Source: Enterobacter asburiae
Lineage (GTDB): Bacteria; Pseudomonadota; Gammaproteobacteria; Enterobacterales; Enterobacteriaceae
DNA: 64,000 nt
Assembly (NCBI GenBank): GCA_011754535.1
Contig: JAAQVN010000001.1
Location: forward strand, 1,798,001-1,862,000
Reading direction: 5' to 3'
Shown: piece after piece, positions 27,111 through 35,106 of the stretch
Position numbering within the stretch: the first letter of the stretch is position 1
Layout of the letters: each line of letters opens with the position of its first letter
Program-made: the position numbers and the translations under genes
The notes under the pieces: model-generated
The model's input: only the letters and a program-made list of their open reading frames with translations
Database searches by the model: none
What the model was told of the DNA's origin: nothing

Positions 27111-28394
27111 ATGAACAAGCATGACGAGCACGACGTGGCGGAACCTTCCCGACGTCGTTTGTTAAAAGGGGTCGGGGCGCTGGGCGGCGCGCTTGCCCTG
27201 GCAGGTGGCTGCCCGGTTGCGCATGCGGCGAAACCGCAAAGCGCTCCCGGCACGCTGTCGCCGGATGCCCGGATGGAGACGCAGCCGTTTTACGGTGAGC
27301 ACCAGGCGGGCATTCTGACGCCGCAGCAGGCTTCCATGATGCTGGTGGCCTTTGATTCGCTGGCCAGCGATAAGGCGGATCTGGAGCGGCTGTTCCGCCT
27401 GCTGACGGCGCGCATCGCGTTTCTTACCGCGGGCGGTCCGGCACCGGAGACGCCAAATCCGCGCCTGCCGCCGATGGATTCCGGTATCCTCGGGGCGTTT
27501 ATCGCGCCGGATAACCTGACCATCACCGTGTCGGTGGGGGACTCGATGTTTGATGGCCGCTATGGCCTGGCAAAGCAGAAGCCAAAAGCGCTGCAAAAAA
27601 TGACGCGCTTCCCGAATGACTCCCTCGACGCGGCGCTGTGCCACGGCGACCTGCTCCTGCAAATTTGTGCCAATACCCAGGATACGGTGATCCACGCCCT
27701 GCGCGATATCATCAAGCACACGCCGGATCTGCTGAGCGTGCGCTGGAAGCGGGAAGGGTTTATCTCCGATCACGCCGCGCGCAGCAAGGGGAAAGAGACC
27801 CCGGTGAACCTGCTGGGCTTTAAGGACGGTACGGCCAACCCGGACAGTCACGATGGTGCGCTCATGAAGGAGGTGGTGTGGGTCACTGCCGATCAGGGCG
27901 AACCGGCGTGGGCGGTGGGCGGCAGCTACCAGGCGGTGCGGATTATCCAGTTCCACGTGGAGTTCTGGGACCGCACGCCGCTGAAAGAGCAGCAGACGAT
28001 TTTCGGCCGCGACAAGCAGAGCGGGGCACCGCTGGGTATGAAGCACGAGCATGATGTGCCTGACTATGCGAGCGATCCGGATGGCGACGTTATCGCGCTC
28101 GACAGCCATATTCGCCTTGCTAACCCGCGCACCAAAGAGACGCAGTCCAGCCTGATGATGCGCCGTGGTTACAGCTATTCGCTGGGCGTGACCAACTCCG
28201 GGCAGCTTGATATGGGGCTGCTGTTCGTCTGCTATCAGCACGATCTGGAGAAAGGTTTCCTGACGGTGCAGAAGCGGTTAAACGGTGAAGCGCTGGAAGA
28301 GTACATTAAGCCCATCGGCGGCGGCTATTTCTTTGCCCTGCCCGGCGCGCGCGATGCTGGTGCGTATCTCGCTCAAGGGCTGCTCGAAGCCTGA
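27111..28394 (+). CDS. efeB: EfeB, Tat-exported DyP-type heme peroxidase
   Basis: A 427-residue dye-decolourising peroxidase exported folded by the Tat system. The signal has the twin-arginine pattern PSRRRLLKG at about residues 12-20 and a hydrophobic stretch ending AHA. The DyP motif GFKDGTANP, with the catalytic Asp, is at about residues 239-247. In EfeUOB it oxidises ferrous iron or removes iron from heme in the periplasm. It starts 5 bp after efeO, and a strong terminator follows. Confidence 0.96.
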   Translation: MNKHDEHDVAEPSRRRLLKGVGALGGALALAGGCPVAHAAKPQSAPGTLSPDARMETQPFYGEHQAGILTPQQASMMLVAFDSLASDKADLERLFRLLTARIAFLTAGGPAPETPNPRLPPMDSGILGAFIAPDNLTITVSVGDSMFDGRYGLAKQKPKALQKMTRFPNDSLDAALCHGDLLLQICANTQDTVIHALRDIIKHTPDLLSVRWKREGFISDHAARSKGKETPVNLLGFKDGTANPDSHDGALMKEVVWVTADQGEPAWAVGGSYQAVRIIQFHVEFWDRTPLKEQQTIFGRDKQSGAPLGMKHEHDVPDYASDPDGDVIALDSHIRLANPRTKETQSSLMMRRGYSYSLGVTNSGQLDMGLLFVCYQHDLEKGFLTVQKRLNGEALEEYIKPIGGGYFFALPGARDAGAYLAQGLLEA

Positions 28395-28398
28395 TAAT

Positions 28399-28434
28399 TG
28401 TCCCTGCGATAGTTCGCAGGGACATTATTTTTTC
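28399..28434 (+). terminator. Terminator of efeUOB
   Basis: TGTCCCTGCGA and TCGCAGGGACA form an 11-bp stem around TAGT, followed by ATTATTTTTT. Confidence 0.92.
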
Positions 28435-28617
28435 ATATGACTAACATATTGTTATATTTCTGTAATATTTCTATATAAGACTGAATCCGCTGCAGGAGCA
28501 GTCTGAAAAGTTGCATTCAGGTAAAATAAATGTTGCATTTATGATAACTCCTGATGTACTTAAGATAAGACAGCGGTAGTTCCCGGCAGTGATGCTGAAT
28601 CACTATGGAGATCGCGA

Positions 28618-29685
28618 ATGGTTGCGTCCTGTACTGGACATGGTAAACATAACAACCGCAGCACCCGGCGCGGAGGCTTAGACTCCGGCAGCGATTTCCT
28701 CACCACTAAATTCTCCCCCACACCTCAAGAATCTGATTCGACCGACGTGCAGACCGGTGCGCGTAGCCGTTCTGTATCGTCATCTGATAAAGCAAGCAAT
28801 GGCTTACAAGGAAGCCAACCCTCTGATGTTCGTGCGCATAATCGTGCCGAAGCTGGCGCGTGTGATGAATACCAACAACTCAAGGTGCTATCCATGGGAA
28901 GACAAAAAGCAGTGATCAAAGCTCGTCGCGAAGCAAAACGTGTGCTGAGACGGGACTCACGTAGCCATAAACAGCGTGAAGAAGAATCGGTCACCTCGCT
29001 TGTGCAGATGAGTGGCGTAGAAGCAATTGGCATGGCCCGAGACAGCCGTGATAATTCTCCAATTGTGGCGCGCAATGAGGCTCAGGCGCACTACCTGAAT
29101 GCTATCGAGAGTAAACAGCTCATCTTTGCAACCGGTGAAGCCGGATGCGGGAAAACGTGGATCAGTGCGGCCAAAGCGGCGGAAGCGCTGATTCATAAGG
29201 ACGTGGAGCGCATTATTGTTACCCGTCCGGTACTGCAGGCGGATGAAGATCTCGGCTTCCTGCCCGGAGACATTTCGGAGAAGTTTGCCCCTTACTTCAG
29301 GCCCGTCTATGACGTGCTGGTGAAGCGACTGGGTGCATCCTTTATGCAGTACTGCCTGCGGCCAGAGATTGGCAAGGTGGAAATCGCGCCGTTCGCCTAT
29401 ATGCGCGGACGTACATTTGAAAATGCGGTCGTCATTCTTGACGAGGCTCAGAACGTGACCGCTGCGCAAATGAAGATGTTCTTAACGCGCCTCGGGGAGA
29501 ACGTGACGGTTATCGTTAACGGCGATATTACCCAGTGTGACCTGCCGTCCGGCGTAAAATCCGGGCTGAGCGACGCCATGTCACGTTTTGAGGAAGATGA
29601 GATGATTGGGGTGGTACGCTTCACCAAAGAGGACTGCGTGCGTTCAGCGCTGTGTCAGCGCACGCTGCAGGTCTATTCCGACTAA
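28618..29685 (+). CDS. phoH: PhoH, phosphate-starvation-inducible ATPase
   Basis: A 355-residue P-loop ATPase. Residues 1-92 are a low-complexity, Ser/Arg-rich segment unlike the rest. The conserved protein begins at an internal methionine (28894, MGRQKAVIKARREAKR) and carries Walker A GEAGCGKTW and Walker B VILDEAQN with the downstream GDITQCDLP sensor motif. PhoH is linked to RNA metabolism and is induced by phosphate starvation in E. coli. The start at 28618 has GGAG 7 bases before it; a small hairpin (28588-28604) precedes the ribosome site. Translation from 28894 as well is possible. Confidence 0.93.
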   Translation: MVASCTGHGKHNNRSTRRGGLDSGSDFLTTKFSPTPQESDSTDVQTGARSRSVSSSDKASNGLQGSQPSDVRAHNRAEAGACDEYQQLKVLSMGRQKAVIKARREAKRVLRRDSRSHKQREEESVTSLVQMSGVEAIGMARDSRDNSPIVARNEAQAHYLNAIESKQLIFATGEAGCGKTWISAAKAAEALIHKDVERIIVTRPVLQADEDLGFLPGDISEKFAPYFRPVYDVLVKRLGASFMQYCLRPEIGKVEIAPFAYMRGRTFENAVVILDEAQNVTAAQMKMFLTRLGENVTVIVNGDITQCDLPSGVKSGLSDAMSRFEEDEMIGVVRFTKEDCVRSALCQRTLQVYSD

Positions 29686-29723
29686 AGGTAAAGCATTATC
29701 GTTTTACCGCTTTCCTGTAATTT

Positions 29724-29754
29724 CTTCCCGGCGTCATGCCGGGAAGCGTCTTTT
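29724..29754 (+). terminator. Terminator of phoH
   Basis: CTTCCCGGC and GCCGGGAAG form a perfect 9-bp stem with a GTCAT loop, followed by CGTCTTTT. Confidence 0.85.
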
Positions 29755-29982
29755 ATTCTTTGCAGAATTCACCTGTTATTGATAATTAACCAATTCGATT
29801 ATTAATTTTTTTACGGCTGATTTTTATTTGAGCGGTAGAAGTGTGACATATGTTTATAATACCCACAAAATATCTATGAAGATAATGATCGCGCTAATCG
29901 TTAATTGAAAATCAAACGTGAATGTTGTCACAGAACATTACTACGGAGTAAAAATTAAGTTGTGTCTTCAGGGGAGTTATCT

Positions 29983-30050
29983 ATGTTTCGTACTTGTTCG
30001 AACAAAATTCTAAGAAGAAACGCAACAGGGGATCCGTTCCCCCGAAACAT
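29983..30050 (+). promoter_or_regulatory. Structured leader (predicted three-way junction) before the AGCS symporter
   Basis: ATGTTTCG (29983-29990) pairs with CGAAACAT (30043-30050) as an 8-bp closing stem. Inside are two hairpins, the palindrome TTGTTCGAACAA (29994-30005) and GGGGA-TCCGT-TCCCC (30028-30042). The second hairpin abuts the closing stem, so the two could stack. The element ends 17 bases before the symporter ATG. The first three bases are also the ATG of a 36-codon frame (29983-30093, 7 bases after GGGGAG) that overlaps the symporter start in another frame, so a leader peptide is an alternative reading. The rest of 29755-29982 is AT-rich with no gene. Confidence 0.5.
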
Positions 30051-30067
30051 CACGCTGAGGGTCATAC

Positions 30068-31573
30068 ATGAACGAACTGGTTGGTGCTATTAATGGTGTA
30101 ATCTGGAGCCCTGCGTTAATATTTTTATGTCTGGGTGTTGGCCTCTATTTCTCTCTTCGTAGCCGCTTTCTGCAGTTACGCCATATGAAACACATGATTA
30201 CCCTGATGTTCCAGGGGCGTCCTACGGATGCAGGCGTGTCGTCGTTTCAGGCGCTGACGATGACGCTGGCAGGCCGCGTGGGGACAGGGAATATCGCTGG
30301 TGTGGCCACGGCAATTACTTTTGGCGGTCCGGGCGCGCTTTTCTGGATGTGGATAGTCGCTTTTTTAGGCGCCAGTTCAGCATTTGTCGAATCCACCCTG
30401 GGTCAGGTTTATAAAGAAAAAATTAACGGCGAATATCGCGGTGGTCCTGCCTTTTATATTGAAAAAGGTTTAGGCGTTAAGTGGTACGCATGGTTATTTG
30501 CCATTGTGACTATTTTCTCCTGCGGGTTATTACTTCCGGGCGTGCAGGCAAACTCAATTGGTGCGAGCCTGGATATTGCCTTTGGTCTGAGTCCGAACGT
30601 GACCGCGGCATTACTTGCTGTGCTGTTAAGCTTTATTATTTTCGGCGGCGTGAAAAGGATCGCCAGCTTTAGCAGTATGGTCGTTCCATTTATGGCGCTG
30701 GGCTATATTATTGTCGCCTGCGTGATTATTGCCATTAATATTAACCAGCTCCCTTCGGTTATTCTGTTGATCTGGAAAAGCGCGTTCGGCCTGGAAGCAG
30801 GCTTTGGCGCCATCCTCGGTCAGGCGATTATGTGGGGCGTTAAGCGCGGCGTCTATTCTAACGAAGCGGCGCAGGGGACCGGGCCGCATGCGTCATCCGC
30901 GGCGGCGGTAAGCCATCCGGTGAAGCAGGGGCTGGTACAGGCATTCTCGGTCTATATCGACACGCTGTTTGTCTGCTCTGCGACCGGGTTTATGCTGCTG
31001 ATTACCGGGCTGTATAACGTCCAGGGCGTCGACGGCGCCGCGCTTTATACGGGAATTGCAGGCGTGGCCGCAGGTCCTGGCTACGTGCAGACGGCGATGG
31101 AAAGTATGATGCCGGGCTTTGGTAATTACTTTGTTGCCATTGCGCTGTTCTTCTTTGCCTTCACCACGATTATTGCCTACTACTATATTGCCGAAACCAA
31201 TATCGCCTACATCAACCGTAAAATTCACCGCCCGTGGCTGACGTTTCTGCTCAAGCTCTGTCTGATGGCCTCTACGGTCTATGGGACGGTTCGTACCGCG
31301 GATCTGGCATGGGGGCTGGGGGATATTGGGGTAGGGCTGATGGCATGGCTCAACATTATTGCCATTGTTCTGTTGCATAAAAAAGCGTTTGTTAGTCTGA
31401 AGGATTATGAAATTCAGAATGCGCAGGGGCTGGATCCACAGTTTGATCCGGTGCGTCTGGGGATTAAAAATGCGGATTACTGGCTTGATGGGCGTAAGGA
31501 TGAGGATGATGTTCAGCCTGAGCAGATATCGTCTCTTGAAAGAAATCAGCCGGCAGGGAAGTTGAATACCTAA
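30068..31573 (+). CDS. Alanine/glycine:cation symporter (AGCS family)
   Basis: A 501-residue inner-membrane symporter with 11 or so membrane segments. The AGCS signature LAGRVGTGNIAGVATAI (residues ~75-91) forms part of the amino-acid and Na+ site, and GVKRGVYSNEAAQGTGPHASSAAAVSHPVKQG is the second conserved block. Family members import alanine or glycine with Na+ or H+. GAGGG lies 8 bases before the ATG. It lies where K-12 has pgaABCD/ycdT. A long leader with a folded element lies upstream and a strong terminator follows. Confidence 0.88.
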   Translation: MNELVGAINGVIWSPALIFLCLGVGLYFSLRSRFLQLRHMKHMITLMFQGRPTDAGVSSFQALTMTLAGRVGTGNIAGVATAITFGGPGALFWMWIVAFLGASSAFVESTLGQVYKEKINGEYRGGPAFYIEKGLGVKWYAWLFAIVTIFSCGLLLPGVQANSIGASLDIAFGLSPNVTAALLAVLLSFIIFGGVKRIASFSSMVVPFMALGYIIVACVIIAININQLPSVILLIWKSAFGLEAGFGAILGQAIMWGVKRGVYSNEAAQGTGPHASSAAAVSHPVKQGLVQAFSVYIDTLFVCSATGFMLLITGLYNVQGVDGAALYTGIAGVAAGPGYVQTAMESMMPGFGNYFVAIALFFFAFTTIIAYYYIAETNIAYINRKIHRPWLTFLLKLCLMASTVYGTVRTADLAWGLGDIGVGLMAWLNIIAIVLLHKKAFVSLKDYEIQNAQGLDPQFDPVRLGIKNADYWLDGRKDEDDVQPEQISSLERNQPAGKLNT

Positions 31574-31582
31574 GGAATAGAA

Positions 31583-31618
31583 TAAAAAAAGCCCGTGCAT
31601 TAGTTCGGGCTTTTTTTT
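31583..31618 (+). terminator. Terminator of the AGCS symporter gene
   Basis: AAAAAAAGCCCG and CGGGCTTTTTTTT enclose a TGCATTAGTT loop. Confidence 0.92.
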
Positions 31619-31642
31619 GTCGCTTAGGCGGCTCAGTCCGCA

Positions 31643-31818
31643 CCGGGGGGGATTGACTCGCTTCGCTCGCCCTTCGGGCAGCCTGTTCGCTTCGCTCTCA
31701 GTCTGTCCAACTGGCTGCCGCCAGTTGTCGAACCCCGGTCGGGGGTTCTCATCCCCCCCTTTTCGGAGAATATAAAAGAAAAAAGCCCGTACTTTCGTAC
31801 GAGCTCTCATCTCAAATA
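31643..31818 (-). repeat. tRNA-Ser-associated structured repeat, copy 1 (with terminator)
   Basis: Lies directly downstream of the first tRNA-Ser gene. On the minus strand it holds an intrinsic terminator (31805-31779: 9-bp stem, GAAA loop, T-tract) and then a 113-nt unit closed by GGGGGGAT/ATCCCCCC (31646-31653 with 31751-31758). Inside are the hairpins CAACTGGC/GCCAGTTG and AACCCC/GGGGTT. It ends in a degenerate tRNA 3' end (CACCGGGGGGGATT in place of GGTGAGGGGGGGATT). The distance to the matching point in the tRNA is 183 bp, against 181 bp in the other copies. Confidence 0.85.
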
Positions 31819-31906
31819 TGGCGGTGAGGGGGGGATTCGAACCCCCGATACGTTGCCGTATACACACTTTCCAGGCGTGCTCCTTCAGCCACTCGGACAC
31901 CTCACC
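31819..31906 (-). tRNA. tRNA-Ser(GGA), first copy
   Basis: An 88-nt class II tRNA including the encoded CCA. Acceptor GGTGAGG pairs with CCTCACC, the anticodon GGA lies in CTGGAAA, the long variable arm and the T arm GGGGGTTCGAATCCCCC are intact. Its sequence appears identical to the second copy at 35107-35194. It has its own promoter upstream with a different sequence. Confidence 0.97.
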
Positions 31907-31949
31907 ATATTGTTTTGTTGCCTGACCGCTTGGGGGGCAACGGGGCGCT

Positions 31950-31978
31950 ACTATAGGGAGTTGCGCTAACACGGTCAA
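31950..31978 (-). promoter_or_regulatory. Sigma70 promoter of the first tRNA-Ser gene
   Basis: On the minus strand TTGACC, 17 bp, TATAGT, then the GC-rich discriminator AGCGCCCCG typical of stringently controlled stable-RNA promoters. The start would be about 35-40 bp before the tRNA. Confidence 0.85.
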
Positions 31979-32021
31979 GCAGATTTTCAGCTTTAGTGCC
32001 TGTTCGGTTAAGCATTAATCA

Positions 32022-32047
32022 GCTCCACGGTTTTTACGCCGTGGAGC
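32022..32047 (-). terminator. Hairpin after the isochorismatase-family gene
   Basis: GCTCCACGG and CCGTGGAGC form a perfect 9-bp stem, 7 bp beyond the stop of the hydrolase gene. The loop is T-rich but the tract after the stem is weak. Confidence 0.6.
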
Positions 32048-32053
32048 AGGGGA

Positions 32054-32731
32054 TTAACGCTGTGAATCGAGCACTTCGCTGTTTTTAACCACTTCCTGTG
32101 CTTTGCCGTAGCTTTCGATCAACAGCTGGTAAGCCGGGAAGATGTGGGTATACACCTCAGCCCACTCTGCCGCGTCTTCACGATTCCATGTGCGCTGGAT
32201 CTCTGAGGCCACCGCGGCGGTATCCATCGGCACAACGCCTGCCTGGACCACACGTGCCAGGGTGATCTCCTGCGCCATTTTGCTGTAGGTGCCGGAAGCA
32301 TCAATCACCGCAAACACTTTATAGCCGTCCGCCACCGCGCTGATGGACGGGAAGGCCATGCAGACGCTGGTGATTGTGCCGGCAATAATTAACGTCTTGC
32401 GACCGGTGGCTTTTACCGCCGCCACGAACTCCGGATTATCCCAGGCGTTGATCTCACCTTTGCGTGCCACATACTGGGCATGATGCGCGTTGGCGTGGAT
32501 CTCCGGGATAAGCGGGCCGTTCGGTCCCTGTGGAACGGAGGCCGTGGTGATCACCGGGATCTTGGCCAGCGTAGCAATTTTTGCCAGCGCCGCCGCACGG
32601 GCGCGCAGCTCCGGCATGGGCATGTCGCCGACGGTCTGGAACAGCCCGCTCTGGTGGTCGATAAGCAGCATGACGGCATCATTTACGTCAATGACCGGAC
32701 GTGCACCGTTGAAGTTTGCAGGGGTAGACAT
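32054..32731 (-). CDS. Isochorismatase-family (YcaC-like) cysteine hydrolase
   Basis: A 225-residue cysteine hydrolase. The catalytic triad is readable: Asp25 in LLIDHQSGL, Lys91 in ARKGEINAW and Cys124 in TITSVCMAFP. The closest well-known relative in layout is YcaC, an octameric hydrolase of unknown substrate. It lies 20 bp after the pirin gene on the same strand, so the two form an operon. Both are enclosed between the two tRNA-Ser genes, with a divergent LysR regulator. Substrate unknown. Confidence 0.87.
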   Translation of the reverse strand: MSTPANFNGARPVIDVNDAVMLLIDHQSGLFQTVGDMPMPELRARAAALAKIATLAKIPVITTASVPQGPNGPLIPEIHANAHHAQYVARKGEINAWDNPEFVAAVKATGRKTLIIAGTITSVCMAFPSISAVADGYKVFAVIDASGTYSKMAQEITLARVVQAGVVPMDTAAVASEIQRTWNREDAAEWAEVYTHIFPAYQLLIESYGKAQEVVKNSEVLDSQR

Positions 32732-32751
32732 ATTGCGCTCCTTTATTACGT

Positions 32752-33612
32752 TCAGATCTGGCCGAAGCGGCCGGAATTGAAATCACGAATGGCTTCGTTG
32801 ATTTCGCTTTTACTGTTCATCACAAATGGGCCATAGCCCACGATGGGTTCATTCAGCGGCTCGCCGGCCATCAGCAGCACTTTCGCGTCGCTGTTCGCTT
32901 CCAGATGCAGCTTGTTGCCTTCCTGACTCAATACGACCAGCTGGGCTTCACCTGCCTGCGTTGTACCGTTCACCGTTATGTTGCCTTCAAGCACGACCAG
33001 CGCGGTGCTCCAGCCTTCGGGCTGATTGAGCGTCAGATGGCTTCCCTGGTTCAGCGCGATGTCCCAGACGTTCAGCGGTGAGAAAGTGTGCGCAGGGCCG
33101 GTAACCTCGTCGTAGCGACCGGCAATCACCCGCAGGGTGCCGCTGTTATCCGGTAGCGTCACAACCGGGATATCGCTTTTGGTGATGCTCTGGTAGCCCG
33201 GTGCCGCCAATTTGTCTTTCGCCGGCAGGTTGACCCACAGCTGCATCATTTTCAGCTCGCCACCTTTCAGCGCGAAGGCGCTGGAGTGGAACTCCTCGTG
33301 CAGGATGCCTGCGCCTGCCGTCATCCACTGCACGTCGCCCGGGCCAATAACGCCACCTCTGCCGGTTGAGTCGCGGTGCTCCACTTCCCCGGAGTAGACG
33401 ATAGTGACCGTTTCAAAGCCGCGATGAGGATGCTCGCCCACGCCGCGTTTCGCGCCGTCCGCCGGGAAGGTGTACGGTCCGGCGTAGTCCAGCAGCAGGA
33501 ACGGGCTCAGCGGCTCGCCGTGCGTCTGGTAAGAAAACATTGAACGAACCGGGAAACCGTCACCGACCCAGTGCGGACGAGGTGCGGTATAAACGCCTGT
33601 TACGTTTTTCAT
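32752..33612 (-). CDS. Pirin-family protein
   Basis: A 286-residue bicupin of the pirin family, of which several bacterial members (for example YhhW) are quercetin 2,3-dioxygenases. The metal ligands of the N-terminal cupin are in HPHRGFETVTIVYSGEVEH (two His) and GILHEEFHS (His and Glu). The ATG at 33612 was chosen because AGGAG precedes it by 7 bases; the frame runs upstream to 33735 without a second ribosome site and would cross the LysR intergenic region. First gene of a two-gene operon with the isochorismatase-like hydrolase. Confidence 0.9.
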   Translation of the reverse strand: MKNVTGVYTAPRPHWVGDGFPVRSMFSYQTHGEPLSPFLLLDYAGPYTFPADGAKRGVGEHPHRGFETVTIVYSGEVEHRDSTGRGGVIGPGDVQWMTAGAGILHEEFHSSAFALKGGELKMMQLWVNLPAKDKLAAPGYQSITKSDIPVVTLPDNSGTLRVIAGRYDEVTGPAHTFSPLNVWDIALNQGSHLTLNQPEGWSTALVVLEGNITVNGTTQAGEAQLVVLSQEGNKLHLEANSDAKVLLMAGEPLNEPIVGYGPFVMNSKSEINEAIRDFNSGRFGQI

Positions 33613-33676
33613 GATGAGCTCCTGATGTTCTGTTGATGTAATTAGCTTATATTCAGGGTTAATATCCCGGTAGATA

Positions 33677-33693
33677 GTGAAATTGACATTCAC
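33677..33693. promoter_or_regulatory. Candidate LysR operator
   Basis: GTGAA-N7-TTCAC is a perfect inverted repeat in the 109-bp divergent promoter region between the pirin and LysR genes, 29 bp before the LysR start. It is a plausible autoregulatory site. Confidence 0.45.
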
Positions 33694-33721
33694 TGTTCTG
33701 AAAATGGAACGATGAGGGCGT

Positions 33722-34627
33722 ATGCAGGATCTCAATGATTTCGCGTGGTTTGTGAAGGTGGTGGACCATGCTGGGTTTGCGGCGGCGGGTCGGGCGCTCG
33801 ATCAGCCCAAGTCGAAACTGAGCCGCCGGATTGCTCAGCTGGAAGAGCGCCTTGGCGTGCGGTTGATCCAGCGCACTACGCGGCAGTTTACGGTGACCGA
33901 AGTCGGGCAGACCTTCTATCAGCACTGTAAAGCGATGATGGTGGAGGCCGAAGCTGCGCAAGAGGCGGTGGCGGCTTTACAGGCCGAGCCGCGCGGTGTG
34001 GTCAGGATCACCTGCCCGGTAACCTTGCTGCACGTTCACGTGGGGCCGATGCTGGCACGGTTTATGGCACGCTATCCGGGGATCAATCTTCAGCTTGAGG
34101 CCACCAACCGGCGAGTCGATCTGGTGGGCGAGGGCATTGACGTGGCGATCCGCGTTCGTCCACGTCCCTTTGACGACAGCGATCTGGTGTTAAGAGTGCT
34201 GGCAGACAGGGGGCACTGCCTGGTGGCGAGCCCTGCGCTGATTGAGCAGATGGGCAACCCTGCCGTGCCCTCTGAGCTGAGCGAATGGCCGGGGTTGAGC
34301 ATGGGGGCGGGAAAGCAGCTGCATAAATGGGAACTGGGCGGGCCGGACGGGGCAAAAGCGGAGATTCACTTTACGCCGCGCTTGATTACCACCGACATGC
34401 TGGCGCTGCGTGAGGCGGCAATGGCGGGGGTAGGGGTCGTGCAGCTGCCGATTTTGATGGTCAAGGATCAGCTGGCATCAGGGGAACTGGTGCGGGTGCT
34501 GGACGCATGGGAACCCAGACGGGAAGTGATTCACGCGGTTTATCCTTCCCGGCGCGGTCTGCTGCCGTCGGTCAGAACGCTGGTGGATTTTCTTACCGAA
34601 GAATATGCCCGGATGGTGGAGGAGTAA
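33722..34627 (+). CDS. LysR-family transcriptional regulator
   Basis: A 301-residue regulator. The N-terminal winged helix-turn-helix (residues ~1-60) includes FAAAGRALDQPKSKLSRRIAQLEERLGVRLIQRTTR. The effector-binding domain spans about 90-295. GAGGG lies 4 bases before the ATG. Divergent transcription from the pirin-hydrolase operon, as for most LysR proteins and their targets, makes those genes its likely regulon. The effector is unknown. Confidence 0.9.
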   Translation: MQDLNDFAWFVKVVDHAGFAAAGRALDQPKSKLSRRIAQLEERLGVRLIQRTTRQFTVTEVGQTFYQHCKAMMVEAEAAQEAVAALQAEPRGVVRITCPVTLLHVHVGPMLARFMARYPGINLQLEATNRRVDLVGEGIDVAIRVRPRPFDDSDLVLRVLADRGHCLVASPALIEQMGNPAVPSELSEWPGLSMGAGKQLHKWELGGPDGAKAEIHFTPRLITTDMLALREAAMAGVGVVQLPILMVKDQLASGELVRVLDAWEPRREVIHAVYPSRRGLLPSVRTLVDFLTEEYARMVEE

Positions 34628-34685
34628 CAATCCCCTTGCCTTGCGGGCTGAGGAATCCCCAGAAACTAATGCGAGCAGTAAACAA

Positions 34686-34723
34686 TTCCCTCGCCCCTTT
34701 GGGGAGAGGGTTAGGGTGAGGGG
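34686..34723. repeat. CCCTCACCC...GGGGAGAGGG-type hairpin repeat (inverted copy)
   Basis: Same dispersed repeat as at 16626 and 23092, here in the opposite orientation (GGGGAGAGGGTTAGGGTGAG), 58 bp after the LysR stop. Confidence 0.82.
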
Positions 34724-34744
34724 CTCAGGCCGCAACGAGCTGCT

Positions 34745-34925
34745 TATAGCACTGGGGGGGATTGACTCGCTTCGCTCGCCCTTCGGGCAGCCTGTTCGCT
34801 ACGCTCTCAGTCTGTCCAACTGGCTGCGCCAGTTGTCGAACCCCGGTCGGGGATTCTCATCCCCCCCTTATGGAGAATATAAAAGAAAAAAGCCCGTACT
34901 TTCGTACGAGCTCTCATCTCAAATA
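34745..34925 (-). repeat. tRNA-Ser-associated structured repeat, copy 2
   Basis: Distal unit of a tandem pair downstream of serX, 181 bp from the next. The folded unit closes with GGGGGGAT (34755-34762) and ATCCCCCC (34859-34866); the terminator hairpin lies at 34886-34912. It differs from copy 3 at two positions, both in predicted loops or bulges (TTC/TGC in the GCCC..GGGC loop; GGGGATTC/GGGGTTTC). Confidence 0.87.
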
Positions 34926-35106
34926 TGGCGGTGAGGGGGGGATTGACTCGCTTCGCTCGCCCTGCGGGCAGCCTGTTCGCTACGCTCTCAGTCTGTCCAA
35001 CTGGCTGCGCCAGTTGTCGAACCCCGGTCGGGGTTTCTCATCCCCCCCTTATGGAGAATATAAAAGAAAAAAGCCCGTACTTTCGTACGAGCTCTCATCT
35101 CAAATA
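34926..35106 (-). repeat. tRNA-Ser-associated structured repeat, copy 3, with tRNA 3'-end scar
   Basis: Unit directly downstream of serX. Its distal end, TGGCGGTGAGGGGGGGATT at 34926-34944 on the plus strand, equals the last 19 bases of the tRNA gene including CCA, after which it diverges. The folded segment is 34936-35047 and the terminator 35067-35093. The matching point recurs exactly every 181 bp (34761, 34942, 35123). Confidence 0.9.

Noticed and set aside
28441..28458. Possible Pho box upstream of phoH
   Set aside because: Best match found to the 18-bp PhoB consensus was about 12 of 18 with the half-sites poorly kept; too weak to report as a site.
29755..30067. Glycine riboswitch before the AGCS symporter
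   Set aside because: The conserved glycine aptamer core blocks are not present; the structure seen is different.
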